Source: Flammeovirgaceae bacterium BBD 1991-12
GTDB taxonomy: Bacteria; Bacteroidota; Bacteroidia; Cytophagales; Cyclobacteriaceae
NCBI GenBank assembly: GCA_001657315.1
Contig: LYSV01000038.1
Coordinates: 1-64,000 of the forward strand
DNA length: 64,000 bases
Direction of reading: 5' to 3'
A model generated the notes under the pieces. It was not told the origin of the DNA, did no database searches, and was given only the letters and a program-made list of their open reading frames with translations. The stretch's first letter is position 1. Every line of letters begins with the position of its first letter. Positions 18,071-26,533 of the stretch are shown here, piece after piece. The translations under genes were made by a program, and so were the position numbers.

Positions 18071-19030
18071 TTATCTGATAAACTTATATTTTGTCAACCG
18101 TTTGTCCCCGGTTTTTCTTAAAATTCCTTGCTCAACAGCACTCTTCAAGTCTCTGCTTGCAGTTGCGGGTGATATGTCCTTATTGTGTCTTAAATAGTCT
18201 TGTCTGGAAAAATAATCAGCGTCAATTATTTTTCTAAATACTTCAATCCTTTCGACGTTGGTTAAAGTCAGATTTTGAGTACTTAATAAATCCTCAAGTG
18301 CCTGATTGACAATCTCAAGCATGAATTCAATAAAACTGGTTGAGTTTCCCTGATTGTCGGATTTGGCAAGGGCATTATAATAATCCTGTTGCCTTTCTTT
18401 GATCAATGTCTCGACTGGCAGGAACTCAAAAACCGGCGAATAATCCTTTAAAATCATCGTTTGCCAAAGTCTACCCATTCTTCCGTTCCCATCCGGGAAA
18501 GGATGTATGAATTCAAACTCGTAGTGAAAGACACAACTCTTTATAAGGAGCAGGTCATTATAGTTTTGAAGATAATAAAACAGATTATTCATCAGAGGAT
18601 AAACCATATCACCTGAAGGAGCAATATGAGTGACATCATCACCTTTTACAATTCCAACAGATGTTTTTCTCAGGTTACCAGCATTGTCCAATAATCCATC
18701 CATTAGAACACGGTGAGCATGGCAGAGTGAATCCAGCCTGTAAGGGTCAAGCTTGTCAAGTATGGAATACACTTTAATAGCATTCTTAACCTCAAGAATA
18801 TCCTTTTTAGGGGCTAAGATCCTCTTGTTATTGATTAGATCTGTAATCTGTTCAACTGTAAGCGTATTGCCTTCAATTTCAAGTGAAGATTGAATAGTTT
18901 TGATCCTGTTTCTCTTTCTTAGCTCAGTTGGAGGTTTTGTCAAACGTGCTGATCTAACCTCTCCGACCTTCTCAGCAATCGAGGAGATCAATCCAAGGAT
19001 CTTATTGTTTACACTGTAGGGAGGTTTCAT
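18071..19030 (-). CDS. Fic-domain protein with C-terminal winged helix
   Basis: Fic proteins usually transfer AMP from ATP to a target protein. The 319 aa protein has the inhibitory motif SLEIEGN at residues 49-55, matching (S/T)xxxE(G/N), so it is a class II (N-terminally self-inhibited) Fic protein. The core HPFPDGNGRMGR is intact at 176-187. The C-terminus (about 255-319) reads as a helix-turn-helix with a wing: FSRQDYLRHNKDISPATASR, then DLKSAVEQGILRKTGDKR. A long perfect palindrome lies 9 bases upstream of the start, which suggests self-regulation. No toxin-antitoxin partner is adjacent. Confidence 0.92.
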   Translation of the reverse strand: MKPPYSVNNKILGLISSIAEKVGEVRSARLTKPPTELRKRNRIKTIQSSLEIEGNTLTVEQITDLINNKRILAPKKDILEVKNAIKVYSILDKLDPYRLDSLCHAHRVLMDGLLDNAGNLRKTSVGIVKGDDVTHIAPSGDMVYPLMNNLFYYLQNYNDLLLIKSCVFHYEFEFIHPFPDGNGRMGRLWQTMILKDYSPVFEFLPVETLIKERQQDYYNALAKSDNQGNSTSFIEFMLEIVNQALEDLLSTQNLTLTNVERIEVFRKIIDADYFSRQDYLRHNKDISPATASRDLKSAVEQGILRKTGDKRLTKYKFIR

Positions 19031-19038
19031 TCTTTTTG

Positions 19039-19066
19039 TTTGATACTATCATATGATAGTATCAAA
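19039..19066. promoter_or_regulatory. 28-bp perfect palindrome, likely operator of the Fic gene
   Basis: The left half TTTGATACTATCAT is followed directly by its exact reverse complement, with no spacer. It lies 9 bases upstream of the Fic start codon. It has inner repeats of ATACTATC type, fits a dimeric helix-turn-helix binding site and would overlap the core promoter. Confidence 0.65.
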
Positions 19067-19169
19067 AATAATAAAGTCCAGGGCATTCACCTTGAAACCC
19101 GGTCAGAATCAGGCCTCACATAGGCATAAAAATCACCTCCGGCTCCCGTCTAAATAATTTAAGAGGCCT

Positions 19170-19201
19170 GTTGCATTTCAAAATATATCAATCTATCTTT
19201 G
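19170..19201 (+). promoter_or_regulatory. Promoter of the rplM-rpsI-rpsB ribosomal genes
   Basis: GTTG (19170-19173) and TATCTTTG (19194-19201) are separated by 20 bases. They match the Bacteroidota promoter pattern TTTG-N19/20-TAnnTTTG with one change. The transcript would have a leader of about 50 bases before the GTG start of rplM. Confidence 0.65.
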
Positions 19202-19257
19202 CAATCCCTTTTTCGGAAGGGCTTGTATTGATTTGTAAAAATTAAGCTTTTAAAAGC

Positions 19258-19701
19258 GTGGATAGTTTAAGTTATAAGACCGTTTCGGCGAACAGGGCGA
19301 CGGCCAATAAGGAATGGGTGGTAGTAGACGCGGATTCCAGAGTATTGGGTCGTTTAGCCAGTGAGGTGGCTAAGATAATACGGGGCAAGAATAAGCCTGA
19401 CTTCACTCCTCATGTGGATTGTGGAGACAATGTGATCGTGATCAATGCTGATAAGGTACGTCTTACTGGTAAGAAATGGACGGATAAGTTTTATGTATCG
19501 CACACAGGTTATCCCGGTGGACAGCGTAGAACTACACCGAGACAGTTAAAGGACAAGTCTTCAACTCTTTTGGTAGAAAGGGCAGTCAGGGGAATGTTAC
19601 CAAAGAACAGACTTGGTAGAGCTTTATTCAGAAATCTGTATGTATATGAGGGTGCAGAGCATCCGCATCAGGCTCAGCAACCTAAGGAAATTAAACTTTA
19701 A
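19258..19701 (+). CDS. rplM: 50S ribosomal protein L13
   Basis: L13 is an early-assembling large-subunit protein that binds 23S rRNA. The 147 aa protein has the usual pattern: WVVVDADSRVLGRLASEVAK, GDNVIVINADKVRLTGKKW, and RGMLPKNRLGRALFRNLYVY with the conserved MLPKN. The start is GTG. It is followed after 2 bases by rpsI, the standard rplM-rpsI order. Confidence 0.97.
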   Translation: MDSLSYKTVSANRATANKEWVVVDADSRVLGRLASEVAKIIRGKNKPDFTPHVDCGDNVIVINADKVRLTGKKWTDKFYVSHTGYPGGQRRTTPRQLKDKSSTLLVERAVRGMLPKNRLGRALFRNLYVYEGAEHPHQAQQPKEIKL

Positions 19702-19703
19702 TA

Positions 19704-20090
19704 ATGGAAGTAATTAGCTCAATAGGAAGAAGAAAAACCTCGGTAGCACGTATATACATGTCTGCCGGTAAGGGAGATATTACCGTGAACGGTCGAACGG
19801 TAGAAGATTACTTTCCTTCCGAAATTTTACAGACTATAGTTAAGCAACCTCTCAATGCTGTGGAATCAGTTGCCAGCTTTGACTTAAAGGTGAATGTTGA
19901 AGGCGGAGGACCTTCAGGGCAGGCTGAGGCCATTAGGCTGGCCGTTTCACGTGCCCTTGTAGAGGCAGACGGTGAAAATCGTGGAGTCCTGAAAAAGGAA
20001 GGCTTCCTCACCAGAGATCCTAGGATGGTGGAGAGAAAGAAATACGGAAGAAGAAAGGCGAGAAGAAGATTCCAGTTCAGTAAGCGTTAA
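19704..20090 (+). CDS. rpsI: 30S ribosomal protein S9
   Basis: S9 lies in the small-subunit head, and its C-terminal tail contacts P-site tRNA. The 128 aa protein starts SSIGRRKTSVARIYMSAGKG and includes GGGPSGQAEAIRLAVSRAL. It ends with the basic tail KKYGRRKARRRFQFSKR, where the final SKR is the conserved tRNA-contacting end. rpsB follows 30 bases downstream. Confidence 0.97.
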   Translation: MEVISSIGRRKTSVARIYMSAGKGDITVNGRTVEDYFPSEILQTIVKQPLNAVESVASFDLKVNVEGGGPSGQAEAIRLAVSRALVEADGENRGVLKKEGFLTRDPRMVERKKYGRRKARRRFQFSKR

Positions 20091-20120
20091 TTCTTCCGAA
20101 GGATAGAAAAACAAGTATTA

Positions 20121-20891
20121 ATGGCAAATAAACTAGAGTACAAAGACTTACTGGATGCTGGTGTTCATTTTGGACACTTGACGAGAAAGTGGGATCCCAA
20201 AATGGCTCCGTATATTTTTATGGAGAAGAACGGGATCCATATTATTGATTTAAATAAGACCCTTGAGTGCCTCGAAAAAGCATCCTATGCACTTAAGAAC
20301 ATTGTGAGGTCCGGAAGGAAAGTATTGTTTGTAGCTACCAAGAAGCAGGCTAAGGATGTTGTTTCCACCGAAGCCAGGCGACTGAACATGCCCTTTGTGA
20401 CAGAAAGATGGCTTGGTGGTATGCTTACCAACTTTTCCACGATCCGAAAATCGCTGAAGAAGATGACCTCTATCGACAAGCTGATGAAGGATGAGTCCTA
20501 CCTGAACCTTGCGAAAAGAGAAAGGTTGATGATCTCCAGGGAAAAAGATAAGCTGGAGCGGGTTTTGGGTGGTATTTCCGATCTGAACAGACTGCCTGCT
20601 GCGCTTTTTGTGATTGATGTAAAGCGGGAGCACATCGCTGTCAAGGAGGCTCAAAAGCTGAACATCCCTGTTTTTGCGATGGTCGATACCAATTCGGATC
20701 CTACCGGTGTGGACTTCCCTATTCCTGCCAATGACGATGCGTTCAAGTCTATTTCACTGATCACAGAGTATGTAGGGAAGGTAGTGGAAGAGGCACTGAT
20801 CGAGCGTAAGAAAGACAAGGAAGAGGCCGCGCTGCAAAAGGAACAGGAAGCCAAAAAGAAGGCGGATGAAAAGGAGGCTGTAGAAGAGTAA
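20121..20891 (+). CDS. rpsB: 30S ribosomal protein S2
   Basis: S2 binds at the head-body junction of the 30S subunit and interacts with S1. The 256 aa protein shows LLDAGVHFGHLTRKWDPKMAPY split across its start, then FVTERWLGGMLTNFSTIRKS and PVFAMVDTNSDPTGVDFPIP. It has a lysine/glutamate-rich C-terminal extension (EAALQKEQEAKKKADEKEA), common in Bacteroidota. A hairpin with a T-tract follows before tsf. Confidence 0.97.
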   Translation: MANKLEYKDLLDAGVHFGHLTRKWDPKMAPYIFMEKNGIHIIDLNKTLECLEKASYALKNIVRSGRKVLFVATKKQAKDVVSTEARRLNMPFVTERWLGGMLTNFSTIRKSLKKMTSIDKLMKDESYLNLAKRERLMISREKDKLERVLGGISDLNRLPAALFVIDVKREHIAVKEAQKLNIPVFAMVDTNSDPTGVDFPIPANDDAFKSISLITEYVGKVVEEALIERKKDKEEAALQKEQEAKKKADEKEAVEE

Positions 20892-20930
20892 GCCGGAAAA
20901 TTCCTATAGTAATAAGCAATGAATAAGAAT

Positions 20931-20976
20931 TGAACATCGCTCCGGTTACTATCGGAGTAGTGTTCAATTTTTTTTA
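20931..20976 (+). terminator. Terminator-like hairpin between rpsB and tsf
   Basis: GAACA-tcg-CTCCG pairs with CGGAG-tag-TGTTC around a short loop and is followed by ATTTTTTTT. The two 5-bp stems flank a 3-base internal loop. It probably ends or attenuates transcription from rpsB, making tsf expression partly independent. Confidence 0.7.
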
Positions 20977-21019
20977 TTAATAACCGTATCATTTTAGAAT
21001 AAACAAATACTTTAAAACT

Positions 21020-21853
21020 ATGGCTATTACTGCGAAAGATGTAAATAAGCTGAGGCAAATGACAGGTGCCGGAATGATGGACTGCAAAAAAGCATTGACT
21101 GAAGCAGAAGGCGACTTCGATAAGGCTATCGAGATACTGAGAAAGAAGGGGCAGAAGGTTTCAGCTTCAAGAGCAGACAGAGATACAAAAGAAGGTTCGG
21201 TATTTATCAAAACCAGCAATGATAATACTGAAGCAATATTGATCGCACTGAATTGTGAAACGGATTTCGTAGGTAAGAATGAAGAGTTCCAGGCATTGGG
21301 TAATACTATTCTGGAAGTGGCCTTTGAGAAGGCCCCTGCTGATGTGGCCGGCCTGCTGAATGAAACTGCCGGTGATACCACAGTAGCAGAAAAGATCACT
21401 GAGCTGGTAGGCAAGATCGGTGAAAAAATAGAAGTGAGCGAATATGTAAGACTGAAGGGAGAAGCGGTAGTGCCCTACATTCATGCCGGCAATAAACTGG
21501 GAGTACTGGTATCGCTAAAAGGTGTGAACGGATCCGATGTGACAGAAGCTGGCAAGGACGTAGGCATGCAGATAGCAGCTATGAACCCTGTAGCTGTAGA
21601 TGAGAATGGGGTGGACGCCTCTGTAGTAGAAAAGGAACTGGAAATAGGCAGGGAGCAGGCACGGGCTGAAGGAAAACCGGACAACATCATTGATAAGATC
21701 GCTCAGGGAAAACTCCAGAAGTTTTACAAGGAGAATACCCTGCTTCATCAGCAATTTGTGAAGGACAATGGCCTTACCGTAGCCAAATACCTCGATAGTG
21801 TAAGCAAGGGTCTTACTGTAGCAGAGTTCAAAAGAATTGCGATAGGCGGATAA
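21020..21853 (+). CDS. tsf: Translation elongation factor Ts
   Basis: EF-Ts is the nucleotide-exchange factor for EF-Tu. The 277 aa protein has the N-terminal UBA-like motif VNKLRQMTGAGMMDCKKALT and the core motif LIALNCETDFVGKNEEFQAL, where TDFV contacts EF-Tu. A second core segment contains YIHAGNKLGVLVSL, and the end is HQQFVKDNGLTVAKYLDSV-like. A strong terminator follows 24 bases after the stop. Confidence 0.97.
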   Translation: MAITAKDVNKLRQMTGAGMMDCKKALTEAEGDFDKAIEILRKKGQKVSASRADRDTKEGSVFIKTSNDNTEAILIALNCETDFVGKNEEFQALGNTILEVAFEKAPADVAGLLNETAGDTTVAEKITELVGKIGEKIEVSEYVRLKGEAVVPYIHAGNKLGVLVSLKGVNGSDVTEAGKDVGMQIAAMNPVAVDENGVDASVVEKELEIGREQARAEGKPDNIIDKIAQGKLQKFYKENTLLHQQFVKDNGLTVAKYLDSVSKGLTVAEFKRIAIGG

Positions 21854-21876
21854 AATCTAAAAGGATGATCATGCCG

Positions 21877-21902
21877 GGGGAGCTTCATAGCTCCCCTTTT
21901 TA
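21877..21902 (+). terminator. Intrinsic terminator of tsf
   Basis: A perfect 7-bp stem, GGGGAGC/GCTCCCC with a 6-base loop, is followed by TTTTTAT. It overlaps the end of the convergent small gene by a few bases. Confidence 0.85.
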
Positions 21903-22172
21903 TTTAAAGGCCGAATCAAAGGCTTTTTTCAGATCCTGTGCCGCTTTCTTAAGGCTGGACTCTACCTCATCGATGCGGTCCTGATGCTTTTCCCTAAAAT
22001 TGGAAAACTCCTCCTTCAGCTTCTCACCATTTCTTTTCAGTTCCTCAATACGATCGGAATACTCCTCTTCAGCGTTATTACTGGCCTCTTTGAGGTCGCC
22101 CAGTAGCTCGTCAATCTTTTTTCCGATGTTTTTAAACATTTTTTCAGCTTTTCCTTCCGGTTTTCTTCCCAT
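21900..22172 (-). CDS. Small coiled-coil protein of unknown function
   Basis: The 90 aa, highly charged protein is predicted to be almost entirely helical (KMFKNIGKKIDELLGDLKEA, then LKKAAQDLKKAFDSAF). It has no signal peptide or membrane segment. The amphipathic lysine/glutamate pattern resembles small stress or apolipoprotein-like helical proteins, but I do not recognise a family. It is divergent from the 228 aa hypothetical gene and converges on tsf. Confidence 0.65.
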   Translation of the reverse strand: MGRKPEGKAEKMFKNIGKKIDELLGDLKEASNNAEEEYSDRIEELKRNGEKLKEEFSNFREKHQDRIDEVESSLKKAAQDLKKAFDSAFK

Positions 22173-22229
22173 AGTTTTCCGTAGTTTAACTTAATTCACA
22201 ATACGTATGCAACATAACAAAGTTCAACG

Positions 22230-22916
22230 ATGAATCAGCAAGATCCTTTATCCTATATCGCTCATCAGCTTCATACCAAATCTTCCGTTAAACAAAAGAC
22301 CTATAAAAACCTTTGCCATACCTTCAGACAACTGGAGCGCCAGACGAAGGCAGTGACGGAACAGATCAATCTAAAGATCAAAGATCTGAGGGAAGACGTG
22401 ACCGTAAAGATGACGAGGGAAAACCCTCAGGAATTCCATCTGAAAGTGGCCGGTGATCTTCTGGTTTTTGTTATGCACACCAATATCATCACCCTTGACA
22501 AGGCCCATGGCTACAACAAAAGCAAGTATGTGGAAGAAGATGGTCATCGCAGGTATCTCGGTCAGATCAATGTCTATAATTTCATGGCGGATTCCTTCCG
22601 GTACAACCGGCTCAATGATCCGGGGTATTTGCTTTCCCGGCTGTTCATTAATCATGAAAATCATTTTCTGGTGGAGGGAGAACGTCAGCTTGATTTCATG
22701 TACGAGGAGGTGTCCTCCAAACCAGTGGAACCATCCGACCTAAGCATCTTTATACAATTACTGATTACACAGGCCATTGAATCCGATCTTATTACTCCTG
22801 CTTTTCCGGATATAAGGGCCATTTCCGTGAGGGAAAAGCTGGAAAAAACCCAGCAGTTGGGCGCCGGTAGCAAAATAGGTTTCCAGATGCAGGGTACACC
22901 CTCGGCAAAATCCTGA
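22230..22916 (+). CDS. Conserved hypothetical protein
   Basis: The 228 aa protein looks soluble and cytoplasmic. It has a helical N-terminus (YKNLCHTFRQLERQTKAVTE) and a mixed alpha/beta middle (FHLKVAGDLLVFVMHTNIIT, RRYLGQINVYNFMADSFRYN). I recall similar proteins being conserved in Bacteroidota, but no function comes to mind and no catalytic motif is visible. Codon use and base composition match the neighbours. Confidence 0.7.
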   Translation: MNQQDPLSYIAHQLHTKSSVKQKTYKNLCHTFRQLERQTKAVTEQINLKIKDLREDVTVKMTRENPQEFHLKVAGDLLVFVMHTNIITLDKAHGYNKSKYVEEDGHRRYLGQINVYNFMADSFRYNRLNDPGYLLSRLFINHENHFLVEGERQLDFMYEEVSSKPVEPSDLSIFIQLLITQAIESDLITPAFPDIRAISVREKLEKTQQLGAGSKIGFQMQGTPSAKS

Positions 22917-22991
22917 TTTATTGAATAAATGTCATGGTCAAAGACAACCAATATCAATTATATTTGTTCTCTCATCAACAGGATAAGACTC

Positions 22992-23114
22992 GTGAGGAAG
23001 TTAGTGGTTTGCATTGTTTTGCTGACCTTGCTCATATCATGTGCAACAAGTCAGAAACGTAACGGTAAATTGAAAAGGGGAAAGCCAATACCTTGCCCGG
23101 TAAAAGACTGTTAA
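22992..23114 (+). CDS. Very small lipoprotein
   Basis: Reading from GTG 22992 gives a 40 aa protein with a lipoprotein signal (VRKLVVCIVLLTLLISC) and lipobox LISC. A 23-residue basic mature part ends in IPCPVKDC. The ORF track start at 22929 adds a polar stretch before the signal, so the internal start is preferred. It lies 10 bases upstream of cmk and may be in the same transcript. Function unknown. Confidence 0.6.
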   Translation: MRKLVVCIVLLTLLISCATSQKRNGKLKRGKPIPCPVKDC

Positions 23115-23124
23115 AACGCCAGAA

Positions 23125-23829
23125 ATGAACAAAATAGTAATTGCTATTGATGGCTATTCAGCCTGTGGCAAGAGCACCACAGCCAGGGAAGTGGCCAGTG
23201 TGCTGGGGTACACCTATATTGATTCCGGGGCAATGTATAGGGCCGTGACCTTGTACTTCCATGAGCATCATGTCAGCCTGACCAATGAAAAGGACGTCGT
23301 CGGTGCCATTGAAAACATTGGAATTGATTTCAGGGTTAATAAAGAAGCCGGTCGGTGTGATACATATCTCAATGGCATGAATGTGGAAAAGGAGATCCGG
23401 GAGATGTACATATCGGAGAATGTGAGTCAGGTGAGCCGTATAAGGGCCGTGCGTGAGGCCATGGTAAACCAGCAAAGGAAACTTGGAAGGAAAAAAGGAG
23501 TAGTGATGGACGGACGTGATATCGGCACAGTTGTGTTCCCCGATGCGGAACTGAAAATCTTCATGCTGGCAGACATATACGTTAGGTCTGTAAGGCGTCA
23601 GAATGAACTTTACGAAAGGAATCAATTGGTCGATCTTCAGGAGATCAGAGAGAACCTGGAAAAGCGCGACCGTATAGACACTTCAAGGGAGATCGGTCCC
23701 CTTAAACAGGCTGATGACGCTGTTGTTCTTAACACCACCTTCATGACACTGGAAGAACAGGTAGACGAGGTCGTAAACCTGGCATTGAGCAAGATCGTAG
23801 GCAAAAAAGAAGTAAGCCTGGGGACCTGA
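23125..23829 (+). CDS. cmk: Cytidylate kinase
   Basis: CMP kinase phosphorylates CMP and dCMP using ATP. The 234 aa protein starts with IVIAIDGYSACGKSTTAREV, whose P-loop is GYSACGKST. It has YIDSGAMYRAVTLYF, the VVMDGRDIGTVVFPDA motif and RRQNELYERN in the lid region, all typical of bacterial Cmk. Next come 109 bases and the nqr operon. Confidence 0.95.
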   Translation: MNKIVIAIDGYSACGKSTTAREVASVLGYTYIDSGAMYRAVTLYFHEHHVSLTNEKDVVGAIENIGIDFRVNKEAGRCDTYLNGMNVEKEIREMYISENVSQVSRIRAVREAMVNQQRKLGRKKGVVMDGRDIGTVVFPDAELKIFMLADIYVRSVRRQNELYERNQLVDLQEIRENLEKRDRIDTSREIGPLKQADDAVVLNTTFMTLEEQVDEVVNLALSKIVGKKEVSLGT

Positions 23830-23892
23830 AAATGAGGAAATCCAATTATCTGAATTATAAATCAATCAAATTTTAATTGTAGGAAAAATTAT

Positions 23893-23900
23893 TAATTTTG
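23893..23900 (+). promoter_or_regulatory. -7 promoter motif upstream of nqrA
   Basis: TAATTTTG matches TAnnTTTG exactly and lies 39 bases before the nqrA start. A good -33 TTTG at the usual spacing was not found. Confidence 0.4.
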
Positions 23901-23938
23901 CCCACGATTTATAGATAAATCTGAATCTTAAGAGAAGC

Positions 23939-25303
23939 ATGTCTAAATTCATCAGGCTGAAAAAAGGGTTTGATATCAACTTAGCCGGAAAAGCAGAAAA
24001 AAAGATAGCTGAAGTTGAACAGCCAGAGACCTTTGCCTATAAACCCACCAGTTTTCATGGAATATTAAGACCCAAGTTAATGGTGGCAGAGGGTGACAAT
24101 GTAAAAGCAGGAACGCCCATTTTATTTGACAAGAAAAATGAGCAGGTGATGCACGTGGCACCGGTAAGCGGTGAGGTCGTGGAGATCAGAAGAGGAGAAA
24201 AGAGGAAGCTGCTCGAGGTTGTGATCCTTGCTGACAAACAGATAGAATACGAGAAGTTCAATAGCCATTCCGTCTCCGATCTGACAGGTCTTACAAAAGA
24301 TCAGATCATTGAGCAAATGTTAAAAGGCGGAGTTTGGTCCAATTTAATACAACGACCTTACGGAGTGATAGCCGACAAGGAGGCTACCCCCAAGGCGATC
24401 TTTATCTCTGCATTTGACAGTCATCCGCTGGCTCCTGATTACCAGCTTCTTTTCAAGGGGCAGGATCAATATTTTCAGGCAGGGATAGACATCCTCAAAA
24501 AACTTACCTCAGGATCGGTCCATTTGAATATCGATTCGAATGCGGAGGTTTCTCAGATGTTCGCTCATGCCAAAAATGTGGTACTCAATAAGTTTTCAGG
24601 CCCTCACCCTGCAGGCAATGTAGGTGTACAGATCCACCATCTGGATCCGATAAACAAAGGAGAGGTCGTCTGGACCATTAATCCCTTTGGTGTTGTTCAG
24701 GTAGGAAAACTGTTTCTGGAAGGTATTTATGACGCTTCCAAAGTGATTGCCCTTACAGGCTCGGAGGTCAGCAGCCCGCAATACTATAAAACATATATTG
24801 GTGCTTCTATCAAAAAGTTTGTTGAAGGTAATGTGAAGGAAGGTAGTCTTCGGTATATCTCAGGCAATGTGCTCACGGGGGAAAAGATTGCCAAAGATGG
24901 TCATATGGGCTACTTTGACCACATGGTCACGGTTATACCGGAAGGAGATTACTATGAAATGTTCGGCTGGATAAAACCAAGTACAAAGAAGTTCAGCTTC
25001 CAGCGGGCTTTTGGGCTCCTTTCCTACCTGAACCCGAAAAAGGAGTATGTTATAGATACCAACACCAAAGGGCAGATCAGGGCATTCGTACAAACCGGGG
25101 TGTTTGAAAGAGTGCTCCCTATGGATATACTTCCCACCCATCTGCTCAAAGCCATCCTCGCTGAAGATTTTGACGATATGGAAGCTCTCGGGATCTACGA
25201 GGTCATTGAAGAAGATATGGCTCTTTGTGAGTTTGTAGACGTTTCCAAGCACGATGTACAGGAGATCGTGCGCGATGGACTTGATTTAATGCAATACAGT
25301 TAA
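23939..25303 (+). CDS. nqrA: Na+-translocating NADH:quinone reductase subunit A
   Basis: NqrA is the peripheral quinone-associated subunit of the sodium-pumping NADH dehydrogenase. The 454 aa length and sequence fit: LKKGFDINLAGKAEKKIAE at the start, then VAPVSGEVVEIRRGEKRKLL (a lipoyl-like turn). Next come FISAFDSHPLAPDY, VHHLDPINKGEVVWTI-type segments, and FQRAFGLLSYLNPKKEYV near the end. It is first in an nqrABCDE gene order. Confidence 0.95.
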   Translation: MSKFIRLKKGFDINLAGKAEKKIAEVEQPETFAYKPTSFHGILRPKLMVAEGDNVKAGTPILFDKKNEQVMHVAPVSGEVVEIRRGEKRKLLEVVILADKQIEYEKFNSHSVSDLTGLTKDQIIEQMLKGGVWSNLIQRPYGVIADKEATPKAIFISAFDSHPLAPDYQLLFKGQDQYFQAGIDILKKLTSGSVHLNIDSNAEVSQMFAHAKNVVLNKFSGPHPAGNVGVQIHHLDPINKGEVVWTINPFGVVQVGKLFLEGIYDASKVIALTGSEVSSPQYYKTYIGASIKKFVEGNVKEGSLRYISGNVLTGEKIAKDGHMGYFDHMVTVIPEGDYYEMFGWIKPSTKKFSFQRAFGLLSYLNPKKEYVIDTNTKGQIRAFVQTGVFERVLPMDILPTHLLKAILAEDFDDMEALGIYEVIEEDMALCEFVDVSKHDVQEIVRDGLDLMQYS

Positions 25304-25327
25304 TTCAGAAAGTTATAGTAAACAGGT

Positions 25328-26533
25328 ATGAAGTTTTTAAGAGATGCGTTGGACAGTGTTAAGCCACATTTCGAGAAGGGTGGTAAGTGGGAGAAGTTCT
25401 ACTACATATACGAGGCACATGATACACTGCTCTTTGCTCCCAAAGATACTACCAAGGCAAAGGGAGTACAGATAAGAGATGCTATAGACATGAAGAGGCT
25501 GATGATGACAGTGATCATCTCCCTCATCCCATGTTTGCTCTTTGCTATTTACAATACCGGTTATCAGCATTTTATAGCCATAGGCCAGCCGGATGCCGGT
25601 GTAATGGATATTGTCTGGATAGGGCTGCTGAAGGTCATCCCTATTGTGGTTGTTTCATATGCTTCCGGTCTTACCGTAGAGTTCATTTTTGCAACGATCA
25701 GAAAACATGAGGTGAATGAAGGGTTTCTGGTCTCCGGTATGCTTATCCCACTGGTAATGCCGCCGGATATACCACTATGGCAGGTAGCATTGGGTACCAT
25801 ATTTGCCGTAATTATTGCCAAAGAGGCTTTCGGAGGCACAGGTATGAACATTCTCAATGTAGCCCTCACGGCGCGCGCATTTCTGTATTTCGCCTATCCG
25901 GGGCAGATCTCAGGCGACGTGTGGACCTACATCGGCTCAGGTAATGAAGCCGTGGCTGGTTTTACAGGTGCCACGCCGCTATCCATAGGTGCGGAAGCAG
26001 TAACTACCGGTGAAAATGTGGTGGCTTCCCTCAATACCTACGGACAGGGATGGGCAGATGGACTGTTCAGCTTTTCCAATCTCTTCTGGGGGTTCTATCC
26101 CGGATCCATAGGAGCTACATCAGTCCTTATGTGTCTGATCGGAGCTGTCATTCTATTTGTTACCGGAGTAGGCAGCTGGAAAATAGTAGTGAGCGTTTTC
26201 GCAGGCGCTTACGGTATGGGGCTGCTTTTTAATGCTATAGGAGCCAATGCCTTTATGGATCTACCGGCTCATTACCACCTCGTTATGGGAGGGTTGGCTT
26301 TTGGAGCTGTCTATATGGCCACCGATCCGGTGAGTGCTGCGCAGACAGAAACCGGTAAGTGGATCTACGGCATCCTGATCGGGGTACTTACTGTACTCAT
26401 CAGGGTTCTTAACCCCGCCTATCCGGAGGGGATCATGCTGGCAATACTCTTTATGAATGTATTTGCCCCGTTGATTGATTATTATGTAGTGAACGCCAAC
26501 AAGAAAAGGAGGTTACAACGTGCAACAGTCTAA
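25328..26533 (+). CDS. nqrB: Na+-translocating NADH:quinone reductase subunit B
   Basis: NqrB is an integral membrane subunit carrying covalently bound FMN and riboflavin. The 401 aa protein has many membrane helices and the FMN-attachment motif GFTGATPLS at about residue 215, where the Thr is esterified in characterised NqrB. FGGTGMNILNVALTARAFLY and YMATDPVSAAQTETGK are further family signatures. It overlaps nqrC by 14 bases. Confidence 0.95.
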   Translation: MKFLRDALDSVKPHFEKGGKWEKFYYIYEAHDTLLFAPKDTTKAKGVQIRDAIDMKRLMMTVIISLIPCLLFAIYNTGYQHFIAIGQPDAGVMDIVWIGLLKVIPIVVVSYASGLTVEFIFATIRKHEVNEGFLVSGMLIPLVMPPDIPLWQVALGTIFAVIIAKEAFGGTGMNILNVALTARAFLYFAYPGQISGDVWTYIGSGNEAVAGFTGATPLSIGAEAVTTGENVVASLNTYGQGWADGLFSFSNLFWGFYPGSIGATSVLMCLIGAVILFVTGVGSWKIVVSVFAGAYGMGLLFNAIGANAFMDLPAHYHLVMGGLAFGAVYMATDPVSAAQTETGKWIYGILIGVLTVLIRVLNPAYPEGIMLAILFMNVFAPLIDYYVVNANKKRRLQRATV

